Positions 1-6,603 of a DNA stretch of 17,654 nucleotides are shown in pieces. The DNA comes from Candidatus Microgenomates bacterium (GTDB taxonomy: Bacteria > Patescibacteriota > Microgenomatia > JAADGY01), in assembly GCA_015486555.1 (NCBI GenBank), contig WFRL01000046.1, forward strand, positions 1 to 17,654, in the 5' to 3' direction. The notes beneath the pieces are model-generated. The model ran no database searches. It had not been told where the DNA came from and saw only the letters and a program-made list of their open reading frames with translations. Numbering within the stretch: position 1 is the first letter of the stretch; each line of letters opens with the position of its first letter. The translations under genes were made by a program, and so were the position numbers.

Positions 1-149
1 CAAATCACAAATTCCAAGTAATCCAAACAAGATCCAAATCACAATGTTCCAAACTTGATTTATTCATATTTCTTTTATTATTCTTTTTATTTTTAATCAT
101 TGGTTATTGGGATTTGTTTGTTTCTTGTAATTTGGTACTTGGAATTTAA
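1..149. repeat. AT-rich imperfect inverted repeat
   Basis: The left part has AAATTCCAAGTA at 9-20 and the right part ends with its reverse complement TACTTGGAATTT at 137-148. The regions inward of each also resemble one another when one is inverted (A-rich CCAAA/CAAAC words). The same AATTCCAAGTA word recurs in direct orientation at the extreme right end of the window (17629-17654). No reading frame here looks coding. It is probably a second dispersed repeat family, distinct from the GC-richer palindromes. Confidence 0.55.
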
Positions 150-155
150 TACTGC

Positions 156-280
156 GTCATTCTGAGCGGAGCGAAGAATCTAGCGAGCAGGAGCAAGCGC
201 AGGGATTGGCACCCAAACCTGAGTTGACTCTCATGCGCCTATCGGCTAGATTCTTCGTCGCCCCAGCTTCTCAGAATGAC
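156..280. repeat. Palindromic repeat element 1 (core A)
   Basis: This is a complete element. The left arm 156-184 has GTCATTCTGAG and GAAGAATCTAGC, and the right arm 245-280 is its inverted counterpart (GCTAGATTCTTC, CTCAGAATGAC). Both 11-bp outer blocks and both inner blocks match perfectly. Within the left arm ATTCT pairs with AGAAT, then GA/GA, GC/GC and a GGA loop. The core (185-244) contains TTGGCACC and TTGAC..CTC words shared with elements 2 and 6B. The rest of 281-385 holds a 25-bp repeat at 328-352 and the leader of the next gene. Confidence 0.9.
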
Positions 281-327
281 CGACAGAGAAGTTTTACTTT
301 ATAACTTTACGAACTTTCTAACTTTTA

Positions 328-352
328 TTAATTTCAGTTCGATTTTTCAATT
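328..352. repeat. 25-bp dispersed repeat, copy 1
   Basis: This 25-base stretch (TTAATTTCAGTTCGA then TTTTTCAATT) recurs at 5957-5981 with one T/C difference. It is AT-rich and non-coding here, and lies 34 bases before the start of the solute-binding protein gene. Its role is unknown. Confidence 0.7.
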
Positions 353-385
353 GGATAAGCCTGGTTTGAAGAAAGGGAGAAAATT

Positions 386-2191
386 TTGTATTATGAGAGT
401 ATGGATAAAAAACCCACTGGTCGGAACTCTCAATCCAAAGATAATGTTTCTAATAAGAATGATGAAGGATCTTCTTCAAATAAGTCTTCTTTACATTCAC
501 AATCGGCAACTTCTTCATTTCCAATGACACCATCTCCTTTTGATAACTTTAATGATGAGGAAGAAGGCATGTGGGGCAAAAAGGAAACCAAAACAAAGGA
601 GACAATCTCCTCCTCGTCTTCAGCTAAGGAGACAATTCCTACCCCAGAAGCAAAAACTGGTAATCCTCCTTTTGGAGATCAGAAAGAGACTGCCATAGAA
701 GAAGCGAAGAAAAAACTCTCTCCAACAAAAGAAAGGGTGACTAAAGAAGAGAAAGAAACAAAATCGCCCCCCCAAGAAGCTGAGGGTAAGGATAAGGACA
801 ATGAAGAAAGAGAAGATAGCCTTTCAGCAGCAGCTAATCCGCCCCAACGCCGCTCCTTCCCCTTTTTCTATCTTCTGGCCGTTGTTGTTCTTTTAGGGGC
901 AACATTACTTTTAGGTTGGCTGGTTCTAAAGAAAAGGAAAGCCACAACCCCTTCCCCTCAAGAGAAATCAGCAGCTATTCCTGCTAAAAGTAAGGTAGTT
1001 TTAACCTATTGGGGTTTGTGGGAACCTGCTTCAGTGATGAAACCATTGTTTGATAAGTTTAAAGCGGAAACTGGAATAGAAGTAAAGTATATTCAGAAGC
1101 CAGCCAGGAATTATCGACTCTTAGTTGCTAATGCTATAAAAGATAAGGAGGGTCCAGATATTTTTCGTTTCCATAATACCTGGTTACCAATGCTTGGAGA
1201 TAGTTTAGACGACTCTCCAGCTGATATTTTCTCACCGGAAGTATTTCAGAAAACATTTTACCCAGTGGCCTCTCACGATTTGATAGTCAATCAAAAAGTA
1301 AAAGGGGTACCTCTTGAGATAGATGGTCTTCTCCTTTTTTATAATAAAGATCTCCTTTCTAAGGCTGGTCTGATTAACAATTTACCAACTAACTGGGATG
1401 CTTTAGCCCGTCAAGCCAGAAATCTTACTCAGCATGACGATCAAGGGAAAATTACTACTGCCGGCGTAGCCCTAGGGACAACTAATAATGTTGATCATTG
1501 GAGCGATATTTTGGCTCTTATGTTTTTTCAAAATGGGGTAGAAATGAATAAATTAGCTACTAGCTTGGATACTAAAGGTCACAACCTGGCGGCTGATGCT
1601 GTCCGTTACTATACTCACTTTGTTGAAGGGGACAATCCTGTTTGGAGTAGTGATCTACCTTCCTCAACGGTGATGTTCGATTCAGGGAGATTAGCCTATT
1701 ACTTTGGGCCTAGCTGGCGAGCTTTTGAGTTTGCTAAAAATGGAGTCAATTTTGGAGTAACTAATGTTCCTAAAATCCCCGGTGATGACTCTGAGTGGGC
1801 TAACTATTGGGCGGTTGGGGTGGCTTCTACTTCTCATCATAAGAAGGAAGCTTGGCGGTTATTAAAATTTATGAGTCAGCCAGAGAACCTCCGTCTTTTC
1901 TTTGTCCAAGCTAAGAAGGTCCGCCTCTTTGGTGAGCCTTATCCTCGCCCGGATATGAAAGGGGATCTGGAAAAAAATGAGTACCTAAAACCCATTGCCC
2001 AGATGGCTACCAACTTGAGAAGTTATCATTTTGTTTCTTTCACTTATGACCAAGGCTTGAATGATAGATCTATAGATTATCTAGGACAGGTTGTCCAAGC
2101 TGTTTTAGGAGGGAGAGGGATTGAAGATAGTTTAAGCGCGGCAGCTAGTCAAATAAGACAGGTGGAGAAAAATTATAACTTTACTCCTTAA
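386..2191 (+). CDS. Membrane-anchored family 1 extracellular solute-binding protein
   Basis: Likely the substrate-capture subunit of a carbohydrate-type ABC importer. Residues about 205-601 match the family 1 (SBP_bac_1) pattern: a TYWGLWEP start, a GIEVKYI strand, GPDIFRFHN, FYNKDLL and a YWAVGVAS segment. There is no N-terminal signal peptide or lipobox. Instead a low-complexity Ser/Thr/Pro/Glu/Lys tail of about 155 residues precedes one hydrophobic helix (about 158-181), so the tail is probably cytoplasmic and the binding domain external. The TTG at 386 has AGGGAG six bases before it; the in-frame ATG at 401 is the alternative, but no SD is well placed for it. EDSLSAAA occurs twice (143-150 and 580-587) with different codons, perhaps by chance. 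No permease or ATPase gene lies nearby. The stop is one base from the convergent dnaG stop. Confidence 0.88.
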   Translation: MYYESMDKKPTGRNSQSKDNVSNKNDEGSSSNKSSLHSQSATSSFPMTPSPFDNFNDEEEGMWGKKETKTKETISSSSSAKETIPTPEAKTGNPPFGDQKETAIEEAKKKLSPTKERVTKEEKETKSPPQEAEGKDKDNEEREDSLSAAANPPQRRSFPFFYLLAVVVLLGATLLLGWLVLKKRKATTPSPQEKSAAIPAKSKVVLTYWGLWEPASVMKPLFDKFKAETGIEVKYIQKPARNYRLLVANAIKDKEGPDIFRFHNTWLPMLGDSLDDSPADIFSPEVFQKTFYPVASHDLIVNQKVKGVPLEIDGLLLFYNKDLLSKAGLINNLPTNWDALARQARNLTQHDDQGKITTAGVALGTTNNVDHWSDILALMFFQNGVEMNKLATSLDTKGHNLAADAVRYYTHFVEGDNPVWSSDLPSSTVMFDSGRLAYYFGPSWRAFEFAKNGVNFGVTNVPKIPGDDSEWANYWAVGVASTSHHKKEAWRLLKFMSQPENLRLFFVQAKKVRLFGEPYPRPDMKGDLEKNEYLKPIAQMATNLRSYHFVSFTYDQGLNDRSIDYLGQVVQAVLGGRGIEDSLSAAASQIRQVEKNYNFTP

Positions 2192-2192
2192 G

Positions 2193-3938
2193 CTAGGATT
2201 GATGTAGTTGATGGAGATATCTAGCTAACTGCTTATTTTTCTCACTTATGTCCTCACCTTTTTTTTCGGCCTCAGTAATGGATTGTTTTAGAGTTTCAAT
2301 CTTTGTTTTAAGTCGGTTTTGAAGCAATCGCTGGCTTATTTTTTGGACTTCTCTTGACCTTTTCTCTACTGGCATCCCAATAATTTTTTCAGCAGTGGGA
2401 TTGAGGTAAAGTTCGTTGTAGAGGTTGAGTAGTTCAGGTTTTAAGGTAGCCTGACAGCGCCGGCTGTCAAAGTTATTTTTCTTTAAGAGAGTAAAAAGCT
2501 GACGGTAGCCATAATGGCTAAAAACTTCCTTAGTTAGTTTTTTAGAGAGATAATCCCTTTCAACTCCTTTGATGAGTAGACTAAGGATAACCCCTTCTAG
2601 TTTATCTAGGTAATCGGGAACATCCCGGGTTTTGGTTTCAGGTATGGATCGTCTTGGTCCGACTTGGTTCATTTGGCTCTGAAGTCGATGAAGAATATCC
2701 TCGTCAATGTCCAGAGTTCTAGCTGTAAATTGAAGGTACTCTTCTCTCAAAAGAGGGTTCTTAATTTGGTTTATTAATTCGAGAACCGTTTTAACAATCT
2801 CGTTTTTTGAGTAGGGATCGTCTTTTTTTATTTTCCCTCGCCAGTACTTAAGGAGGAAATTAAAGCTGTAGCTTGCCTGTTTTATTAAGTTTAACCATTC
2901 TTGGGGAGAGTTTTTGACGACCTCATCAATATCTTTTCCTTGTCTAAGGATGATGACTTTATTTTTAAGTCCTTGGTTTTCAGCCATAATGAAACTTTTC
3001 TGGGTAGCTTTTATCCCTGCTGGGTCGTTATCGAAGGAAAAAATTACTTGATCGGCGTAGCGGCGGAGAATTTTAAGATGTTGCTCAGTTAAGGTTGAAC
3101 CTTTGACCGCCACAATATTTTGGACGCCAGCTTGGAAGGAAGAAAGAACATCAAACTCTCCTTCGGTAACAATAACCTCTTTCTTTTGACGAATAGTTTC
3201 CTTAGCTTGGTAAAGGCCGAAGAGATGCCTGCTTTTATTGTAAATAGGGGTCTCTGGAGTATTAATGTACTTAGGAACCTCTTCATTGGGATGCAACCGC
3301 CGACCGCCAAAACCAACAATTTCTCCTAGGATGTTAAAGAGGGGGAAAATAAGACGATCACGGAAACGATCATAATAACCCTTTTCACTTTTTATTATTA
3401 ATCCCCCCTTAACAGCCAGATCTAGATTTTCCTTTTTTTGTTTAAGGAAGTTAGTTAAAATTCGCCAGCCGGATGGAGCCGTTCCTAGGTAAAAAACCTT
3501 AGTTATCTCTGGGTTTATTTTTCTTTCTTCAAGATAATGGCGGCCAACTTCTCCTTGTTGGTGATAAAGAAGGAGGTAGTGATAAAATCTGGCTGCTAAG
3601 CGGTTAAGTTGGTAAAGTTGTTCCTTAAATTGGGAGTCTTCATCGAGGGTTACTTTTTGGAGTTTTACTCCGGTCAGCTTGGCTAGGTACTTTAGAGTTT
3701 GATAAAAACTCCAACCCTCAATCTTCATAAGGAAGGTAATGACATCTCCTGATTCTCCACAACCAAAACACTTAAAAAACTGCCTCTCTGGAGAAACGAA
3801 AAATGAAGGAGTTTTCTCCTGATGGAAAGGGCAAAGGCCCTTATAACTAGTTCCTGATCGCTTTAACTTGACGTAGTTTCCAACTATCTCTACTATATCT
3901 ACTTTGCTTTTTATTTCTTCAATAACTTTATCAGACAT
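2193..3938 (-). CDS. dnaG: DNA primase DnaG
   Basis: Makes RNA primers for replication. The N-terminal CHC2 zinc finger is intact (C36, H39, C57, C60). The catalytic core has RDRLIFPL (193-200), GGR (211-213), and a TOPRIM domain with EGEFD (259-263) and the metal-binding DND (303-305) followed by PAG. The length of 581 residues is normal for bacterial DnaG, and the divergent C-terminal 150 residues fit the helicase-interacting region. A TATAAT box on the minus strand (3952-3947) lies eight bases before the ATG and no convincing SD is present, so the mRNA may be leaderless. It is divergent from the Nudix gene (61-bp gap) and convergent with the solute-binding protein gene, with one base between stops. 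Confidence 0.97.
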   Translation of the reverse strand: MSDKVIEEIKSKVDIVEIVGNYVKLKRSGTSYKGLCPFHQEKTPSFFVSPERQFFKCFGCGESGDVITFLMKIEGWSFYQTLKYLAKLTGVKLQKVTLDEDSQFKEQLYQLNRLAARFYHYLLLYHQQGEVGRHYLEERKINPEITKVFYLGTAPSGWRILTNFLKQKKENLDLAVKGGLIIKSEKGYYDRFRDRLIFPLFNILGEIVGFGGRRLHPNEEVPKYINTPETPIYNKSRHLFGLYQAKETIRQKKEVIVTEGEFDVLSSFQAGVQNIVAVKGSTLTEQHLKILRRYADQVIFSFDNDPAGIKATQKSFIMAENQGLKNKVIILRQGKDIDEVVKNSPQEWLNLIKQASYSFNFLLKYWRGKIKKDDPYSKNEIVKTVLELINQIKNPLLREEYLQFTARTLDIDEDILHRLQSQMNQVGPRRSIPETKTRDVPDYLDKLEGVILSLLIKGVERDYLSKKLTKEVFSHYGYRQLFTLLKKNNFDSRRCQATLKPELLNLYNELYLNPTAEKIIGMPVEKRSREVQKISQRLLQNRLKTKIETLKQSITEAEKKGEDISEKNKQLARYLHQLHQS

Positions 3939-3946
3939 CCTAGCTA

Positions 3947-3952
3947 ATTATA
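3947..3952 (-). promoter_or_regulatory. -10 box of dnaG, close to the start codon
   Basis: A perfect TATAAT on the minus strand ends eight bases upstream of the dnaG ATG. At normal spacing transcription would begin at or within a base or two of the start codon. No good -35 was seen. Confidence 0.5.
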
Positions 3953-3961
3953 TCCCCTATC

Positions 3962-3970
3962 TGTTAAAAT
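3962..3970 (+). promoter_or_regulatory. Extended -10 promoter of the Nudix gene
   Basis: TGTTAAAAT matches the extended -10 form TGnTAnnnT. The expected start near 3977 gives a leader of about 23 bases that includes the SD AAAGGAG (3989-3995), four bases before the ATG. A -35 box is not evident. Confidence 0.45.
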
Positions 3971-3999
3971 AAAAGGAGTTAAAAAGTTAAAGGAGTTTT

Positions 4000-4440
4000 A
4001 TGCCCCACCCAAAGATACGCCAATTGCATTCGGCTGGAGGAGTTGTTTATAAAATAGAAGCTAGCCAAGTTAGGTGGTTAGTGATTAAATCAGCAGGACG
4101 GAATGAGTGGCGACTACCCAAAGGCCTAATTGAAAAGAACGAGACGAGTGTCCGAACAGCTCTCCGAGAAGTTCAGGAAGAAGGAGGAGTATTAGCCAGT
4201 ATAAGGGAAAAGGTGGGAACAATAAGTTATTTTTACACTCAGGATGAGGAAAAAATTCTTAAAAAGGTGATCTTTTTCCTTATGGAGGCGATGGCTGGAG
4301 ATACTGAAGAACATGATAATGAGGTAGAGGAGGCTGTTTTTCTTCCTTTTGATGAGGCCTATTCTCGTTTGACTTACGATACCGAAAAGGAAATTTTTAT
4401 CCAGGCTAAGTCAATCTTAGATAAGATTCTTACCCATTAG
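4000..4440 (+). CDS. Nudix hydrolase
   Basis: Hydrolyses a nucleoside diphosphate linked to another group. The Nudix box is perfect: G42, E48, then REVQEEGGV from R56, fitting GX5EX7REUXEEXGU. The preceding WRLPKG and the N-terminal SAGGVVY strand are typical of small (about 146-aa) Nudix proteins of the diadenosine-polyphosphate / 8-oxo-dGTP type. The substrate cannot be told from sequence. The SD AAAGGAG lies four bases before the ATG. Its 3' end overlaps the convergent sigma-factor gene by 11 bases. Confidence 0.95.
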   Translation: MPHPKIRQLHSAGGVVYKIEASQVRWLVIKSAGRNEWRLPKGLIEKNETSVRTALREVQEEGGVLASIREKVGTISYFYTQDEEKILKKVIFFLMEAMAGDTEEHDNEVEEAVFLPFDEAYSRLTYDTEKEIFIQAKSILDKILTH

Positions 4441-4966
4441 GACCTAGGAGGATTTTTTTACCTTTTTCTCGAGCACGGAATAAAAGTGATTCTACCCCCT
4501 TAGAGCTTGCCCCTAATTTAATAGCGATCTCTTTGATCGACAATCCATAACTGTATTTGAGAATAAGGACTAAACGGTAACGGCGAGGTAAGTGTTGGAG
4601 AAGAGATTGAATAAGTAGTTTCTTTTCCAAGAGGTCAGCTAAGTTAGGGGGAAAGAGAGTTTTCAACTTAGTAACTACTGCCTTTTTAGCCTGATAAATC
4701 TTTTCCTTAAGGTAGAAATCAGCCAGTTCGTGGCGACTGATAGCATAGCAAAAAGAGATAAAATGTCCTCTTCCTGTCCACAGAGGTAGCGACTGATTAA
4801 TAGAGATAAGTGTCTCCTGAAGGATATCCTCAGCATCGGCAGTAGTTTTAGCTCTTTTTTTCAGGAAGATAAAAAGGGGTGGATAAATTGTTTTGAGGAG
4901 TTGGTTAATTTTTTTTCTATCGTTTTGGGCCAGTTTGGCCAGTTTGTCAATCTCAGTCTTTTCCAT
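4430..4966 (-). CDS. ECF-type RNA polymerase sigma factor
   Basis: A small sigma-70 family protein (178 aa) with only regions 2 and 4. Region 2 (about 24-90) contains the hallmark DAEDILQETL (44-53). Region 4 (about 117-172) has LPRRYRLVLILKY and the helix-turn-helix GLSIKEIAIKLGASSKGVES. It should direct core polymerase to a small alternative regulon. The frame is open upstream to 5068, but that part lies inside ndk; I place the start at the ATG at 4966, which overlaps the ndk stop by 14 bases and suggests translational coupling. The SD is weak (GGTAAG). No anti-sigma factor gene is adjacent, which is unusual for classical ECF factors. Confidence 0.85.
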   Translation of the reverse strand: MEKTEIDKLAKLAQNDRKKINQLLKTIYPPLFIFLKKRAKTTADAEDILQETLISINQSLPLWTGRGHFISFCYAISRHELADFYLKEKIYQAKKAVVTKLKTLFPPNLADLLEKKLLIQSLLQHLPRRYRLVLILKYSYGLSIKEIAIKLGASSKGVESLLFRAREKGKKILLGPNG

Positions 4967-5573
4967 TCTTACCAAACAATCTACTGATTGAGTTAGTTTC
5001 CATGTCCCGCGAGTATTGATAAAGTTCGTTGTCTTTGAACCAAAGGGAAACTTCGTAATTAGCTTCATCTAAGTTGCCTGAAGCATGGATAAGGTTCTTA
5101 ATCGCCCGCTTGCCTTTATTAGCAAGGTAAGAGGAGTCATAGGAAAAATCTCCTCGAATCGTTCCTGGGGCTGCTTTGGAAGGAAGGGTGTGACCAACTA
5201 TTTTTCGAACAACCTCAATAGCGCTAGGTCCTTGCCAGACCATAGCAATAACTGGCCCAGCAGTAATCATTTTAACCAACCATTGGCGAACTAATTTACC
5301 AATTTCGTAAGCATCCGCTGTTTTAAGTTCTTTAACTGGATCTACACCCAACTGAGCGTAGTTTTCTAATGTTTTTTTCCCCATCCCTTCAATAAACTCC
5401 TGGCGGCTGAGAGGATAGTGTTTATCAGCCAGCTCTTTTGAAACCTTGATCATCTTGATACCTACCAGCTTTAAGCCAACATTTTCAAGTCGGTGAATAA
5501 CCTCGCCAACTAACCCCCTTGTTAGAGTATGAGGCTTAAGGATAACTAATGTCCTTTCTTCTAGTTTATCCAT
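4953..5573 (-). CDS. ndk: Nucleoside diphosphate kinase, long form
   Basis: Transfers the terminal phosphate between nucleoside tri- and diphosphates through a phosphohistidine. The N-terminus (ERTLVILKP, RGLVGEVIHRLE, GLKLVGIKM), the middle GPVIAMVWQG and the NLIHASG active-site block with His163 are clear. Two features differ from the common 140-150-aa enzyme. The protein has 206 residues, with extra sequence around 58-95 and 142-158, and the usual KPD and HGSD motifs read KPH (13-15) and HASG (163-166). The catalytic His and the C-terminal EVSLWF block are kept, so it is probably active. The downstream sigma gene overlaps its 3' end; upstream lies the terminator of the 66-aa gene. Confidence 0.93.
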   Translation of the reverse strand: MDKLEERTLVILKPHTLTRGLVGEVIHRLENVGLKLVGIKMIKVSKELADKHYPLSRQEFIEGMGKKTLENYAQLGVDPVKELKTADAYEIGKLVRQWLVKMITAGPVIAMVWQGPSAIEVVRKIVGHTLPSKAAPGTIRGDFSYDSSYLANKGKRAIKNLIHASGNLDEANYEVSLWFKDNELYQYSRDMETNSISRLFGKNGKD

Positions 5574-5599
5574 ATATATAAAGAGTATAACATGACCTT

Positions 5600-5633
5600 A
5601 AAAAAATCCGGACTCCTTAATTAAGGGGTCCGG
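5600..5633 (-). terminator. Rho-independent terminator of the 66-aa gene
   Basis: A 26-base near-perfect inverted repeat (5608-5633, CCGGAC...GTCCGG with one G-T pair) is followed on the minus strand by ATTTTTTT (5607-5600). It lies 17 bases after the stop of the small gene and 27 bases before ndk, so it should separate the two transcripts. Confidence 0.88.
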
Positions 5634-5650
5634 AACTAATCGCTTTTTTC

Positions 5651-5851
5651 TTAAGCTTTCTTCAAGACAGGTAAACCACTCTTTTTAGTCTCCATCACTT
5701 TGTAACCAGCGGGGATACTATCGAGAGCATAACTAGGGTTCTGGCTCTTGGCGAACCAATAAATCCTTTGAACTCGACCACCTTTAAGAGTGACTTCCCG
5801 TGAATGAAGGTAATAAGTGACACCACGAGAGTTAGTATAACTGTAAGCCAT
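5651..5851 (-). CDS. Small conserved-looking protein of unknown function
   Basis: A 66-aa soluble protein: MAYSYTNSRGVTYYLHSREV, then a basic middle (LKGGRVQRIYWFAK), an acidic turn and a C-terminal KKSGLPVLKK. It contains many aromatics and alternating beta-like strands, with no membrane segment, Cys or known catalytic motif. I do not recognise a named family. It is certainly a real gene: the SD is the best in the window (AAAGGAGGTGA, about six bases before ATG), a consensus promoter lies upstream and a strong terminator downstream. This single-gene unit with strong signals suggests abundant expression, for example of a small structural, nucleic-acid-binding or ribosome-associated protein; that role is inference only. 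Confidence 0.85.
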   Translation of the reverse strand: MAYSYTNSRGVTYYLHSREVTLKGGRVQRIYWFAKSQNPSYALDSIPAGYKVMETKKSGLPVLKKA

Positions 5852-5876
5852 CTAACCTCACCTCCTTTCTATTTTT

Positions 5877-5891
5877 GCCTGTTACTCAGGC
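5877..5891 (-). promoter_or_regulatory. Small hairpin in the 5' leader of the 66-aa gene
   Basis: GCCTG and CAGGC form a perfect 5-bp stem with a 5-base loop between the predicted transcription start and the SD. It could stabilise the 5' end of the mRNA; it is too small to call a riboswitch. Confidence 0.4.
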
Positions 5892-5909
5892 TTAACTCTT
5901 TCTCCTCCT

Positions 5910-5938
5910 AATATATCTCTGTTTATCTCTGTTGTCAA
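5910..5938 (-). promoter_or_regulatory. Consensus sigma-70 promoter of the 66-aa gene
   Basis: On the minus strand TTGACA (5938-5933) is followed after exactly 17 bases by TATATT (5915-5910). The predicted start near 5903 gives a leader of about 50 bases containing the hairpin and the SD. This is the only promoter in the window with both boxes near consensus. Confidence 0.85.
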
Positions 5939-5956
5939 CTAGGTTTAGATTCATTG

Positions 5957-5981
5957 TTAATTTCAGTTCGACTTTTCAATT
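5957..5981. repeat. 25-bp dispersed repeat, copy 2
   Basis: Matches 328-352 at 24 of 25 positions in the same orientation. It lies just upstream of the promoter of the 66-aa gene (minus strand). Sequence on either side is not conserved between copies. Confidence 0.7.
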
Positions 5982-6008
5982 AGGGAGACTGTTTTAAACC
6001 ACTTATCT

Positions 6009-6047
6009 ATAAAAGTTAAGGTTTTATAAGCTCGGCTTGTAACCTTA
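6009..6047 (-). terminator. Probable terminator behind the GT39 remnant
   Basis: TAAGG (6017-6021) pairs with CCTTA (6043-6047), and TTATAAGC with GCTTGTAA around a TCG loop, giving about 13 bp with a 2-base bulge. On the minus strand it is followed by AACTTTTA. On the plus strand TTTTATT follows, so it may act both ways. It lies 27 bases after the stop of the minus-strand remnant. Confidence 0.55.
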
Positions 6048-6074
6048 TTTTATTAACACTTAGGGGCAAGTAAA

Positions 6075-6548
6075 CTAAAGGGATAGTTTCGACCTTAAGA
6101 AAGAACCAAAACGAAGTAAGATAAAAGCAAAACTAAGATATAAATAAGGGAGAATGAAAATATAGTAACGATTAAAGGGGGCTTGAAGACTGATAAAAAG
6201 TAGGTAAAGAAGTGGAATAACGAATATCAAGTATTTGGGTGTAGGGGAAGATATAATTTTGGTTCTGTAAATAACTAAATAGGTAAGGTTGATAATTAAT
6301 AAAACCGGCCAAAAGGGAGACCAGTGGGGAAGTTTGATTGTTTTTATTTGCCCCCACCAGGCAGGTTGGGTGCCGCTAATAAAGGAAATCAGGGTAGCAA
6401 AAGGATAAGTAGAAACTGAATGATGCAACCAGTATTTTAAGGTTTTAAGTTGAAAAAAGACAATGTTAAAGGCTAATTTGTAGTGAACAAAAGTAGAAGG
6501 ATTGATCGGTGGTTTATTTAGAATCTGAATAGCAGCCAGCCAAGCCAG
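6075..6548 (-). pseudogene. C-terminal remnant of a GT39/PMT-like membrane glycosyltransferase
   Basis: An open frame of 157 codons starts directly after an in-frame TAA (6549-6551) with no good start codon near its beginning; the first Met is 40 codons in. The translation is membrane-protein-like. It has a luminal-loop block with YPFAT, TQPAWWG and LPHWSPFWPVLL, then hydrophobic helices and NRYYIFILPYLYL near the end. This resembles the C-terminal half of protein-mannosyltransferase-type GT39 enzymes. The N-terminal catalytic part, with the first-loop Asp-Glu motif, is absent, so it is probably a truncated gene. It lies divergently beside an intact GT39-like gene. A short functional protein starting at 6428 is less likely. 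Confidence 0.6.
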
Positions 6549-6591
6549 TTAGATGAAAGCAATCTAGGGCGAAGAGGGAGGTAAATAAAGA

Positions 6592-6597
6592 TATAAT
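6592..6597 (+). promoter_or_regulatory. -10 box of the GT39-GT2 operon, close to the start codon
   Basis: Perfect TATAAT ending six bases before the ATG at 6604, with no SD between; a leaderless transcript is likely. A GAGGGAGG at 6573-6580 lies upstream of the box and is too far away to serve as SD. Confidence 0.55.
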
Positions 6598-6603
6598 ACA
6601 GGT

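Noticed and set aside
276..527. Plus-strand open frame of 83 codons overlapping the binding-protein gene
   Set aside because: It begins in the end of repeat element 1 and continues in a shifted frame over the real gene.
4967..5068. Longer N-terminus for the sigma factor
   Set aside because: The extra 34 codons lie inside ndk in another frame and add sequence before the normal start of region 2; the ATG at 4966 gives a typical ECF length.
5852..5909. Riboswitch or ribosomal-protein leader in front of the 66-aa gene
   Set aside because: The leader is only about 50 bases with one 5-bp hairpin, too small for a known riboswitch class.
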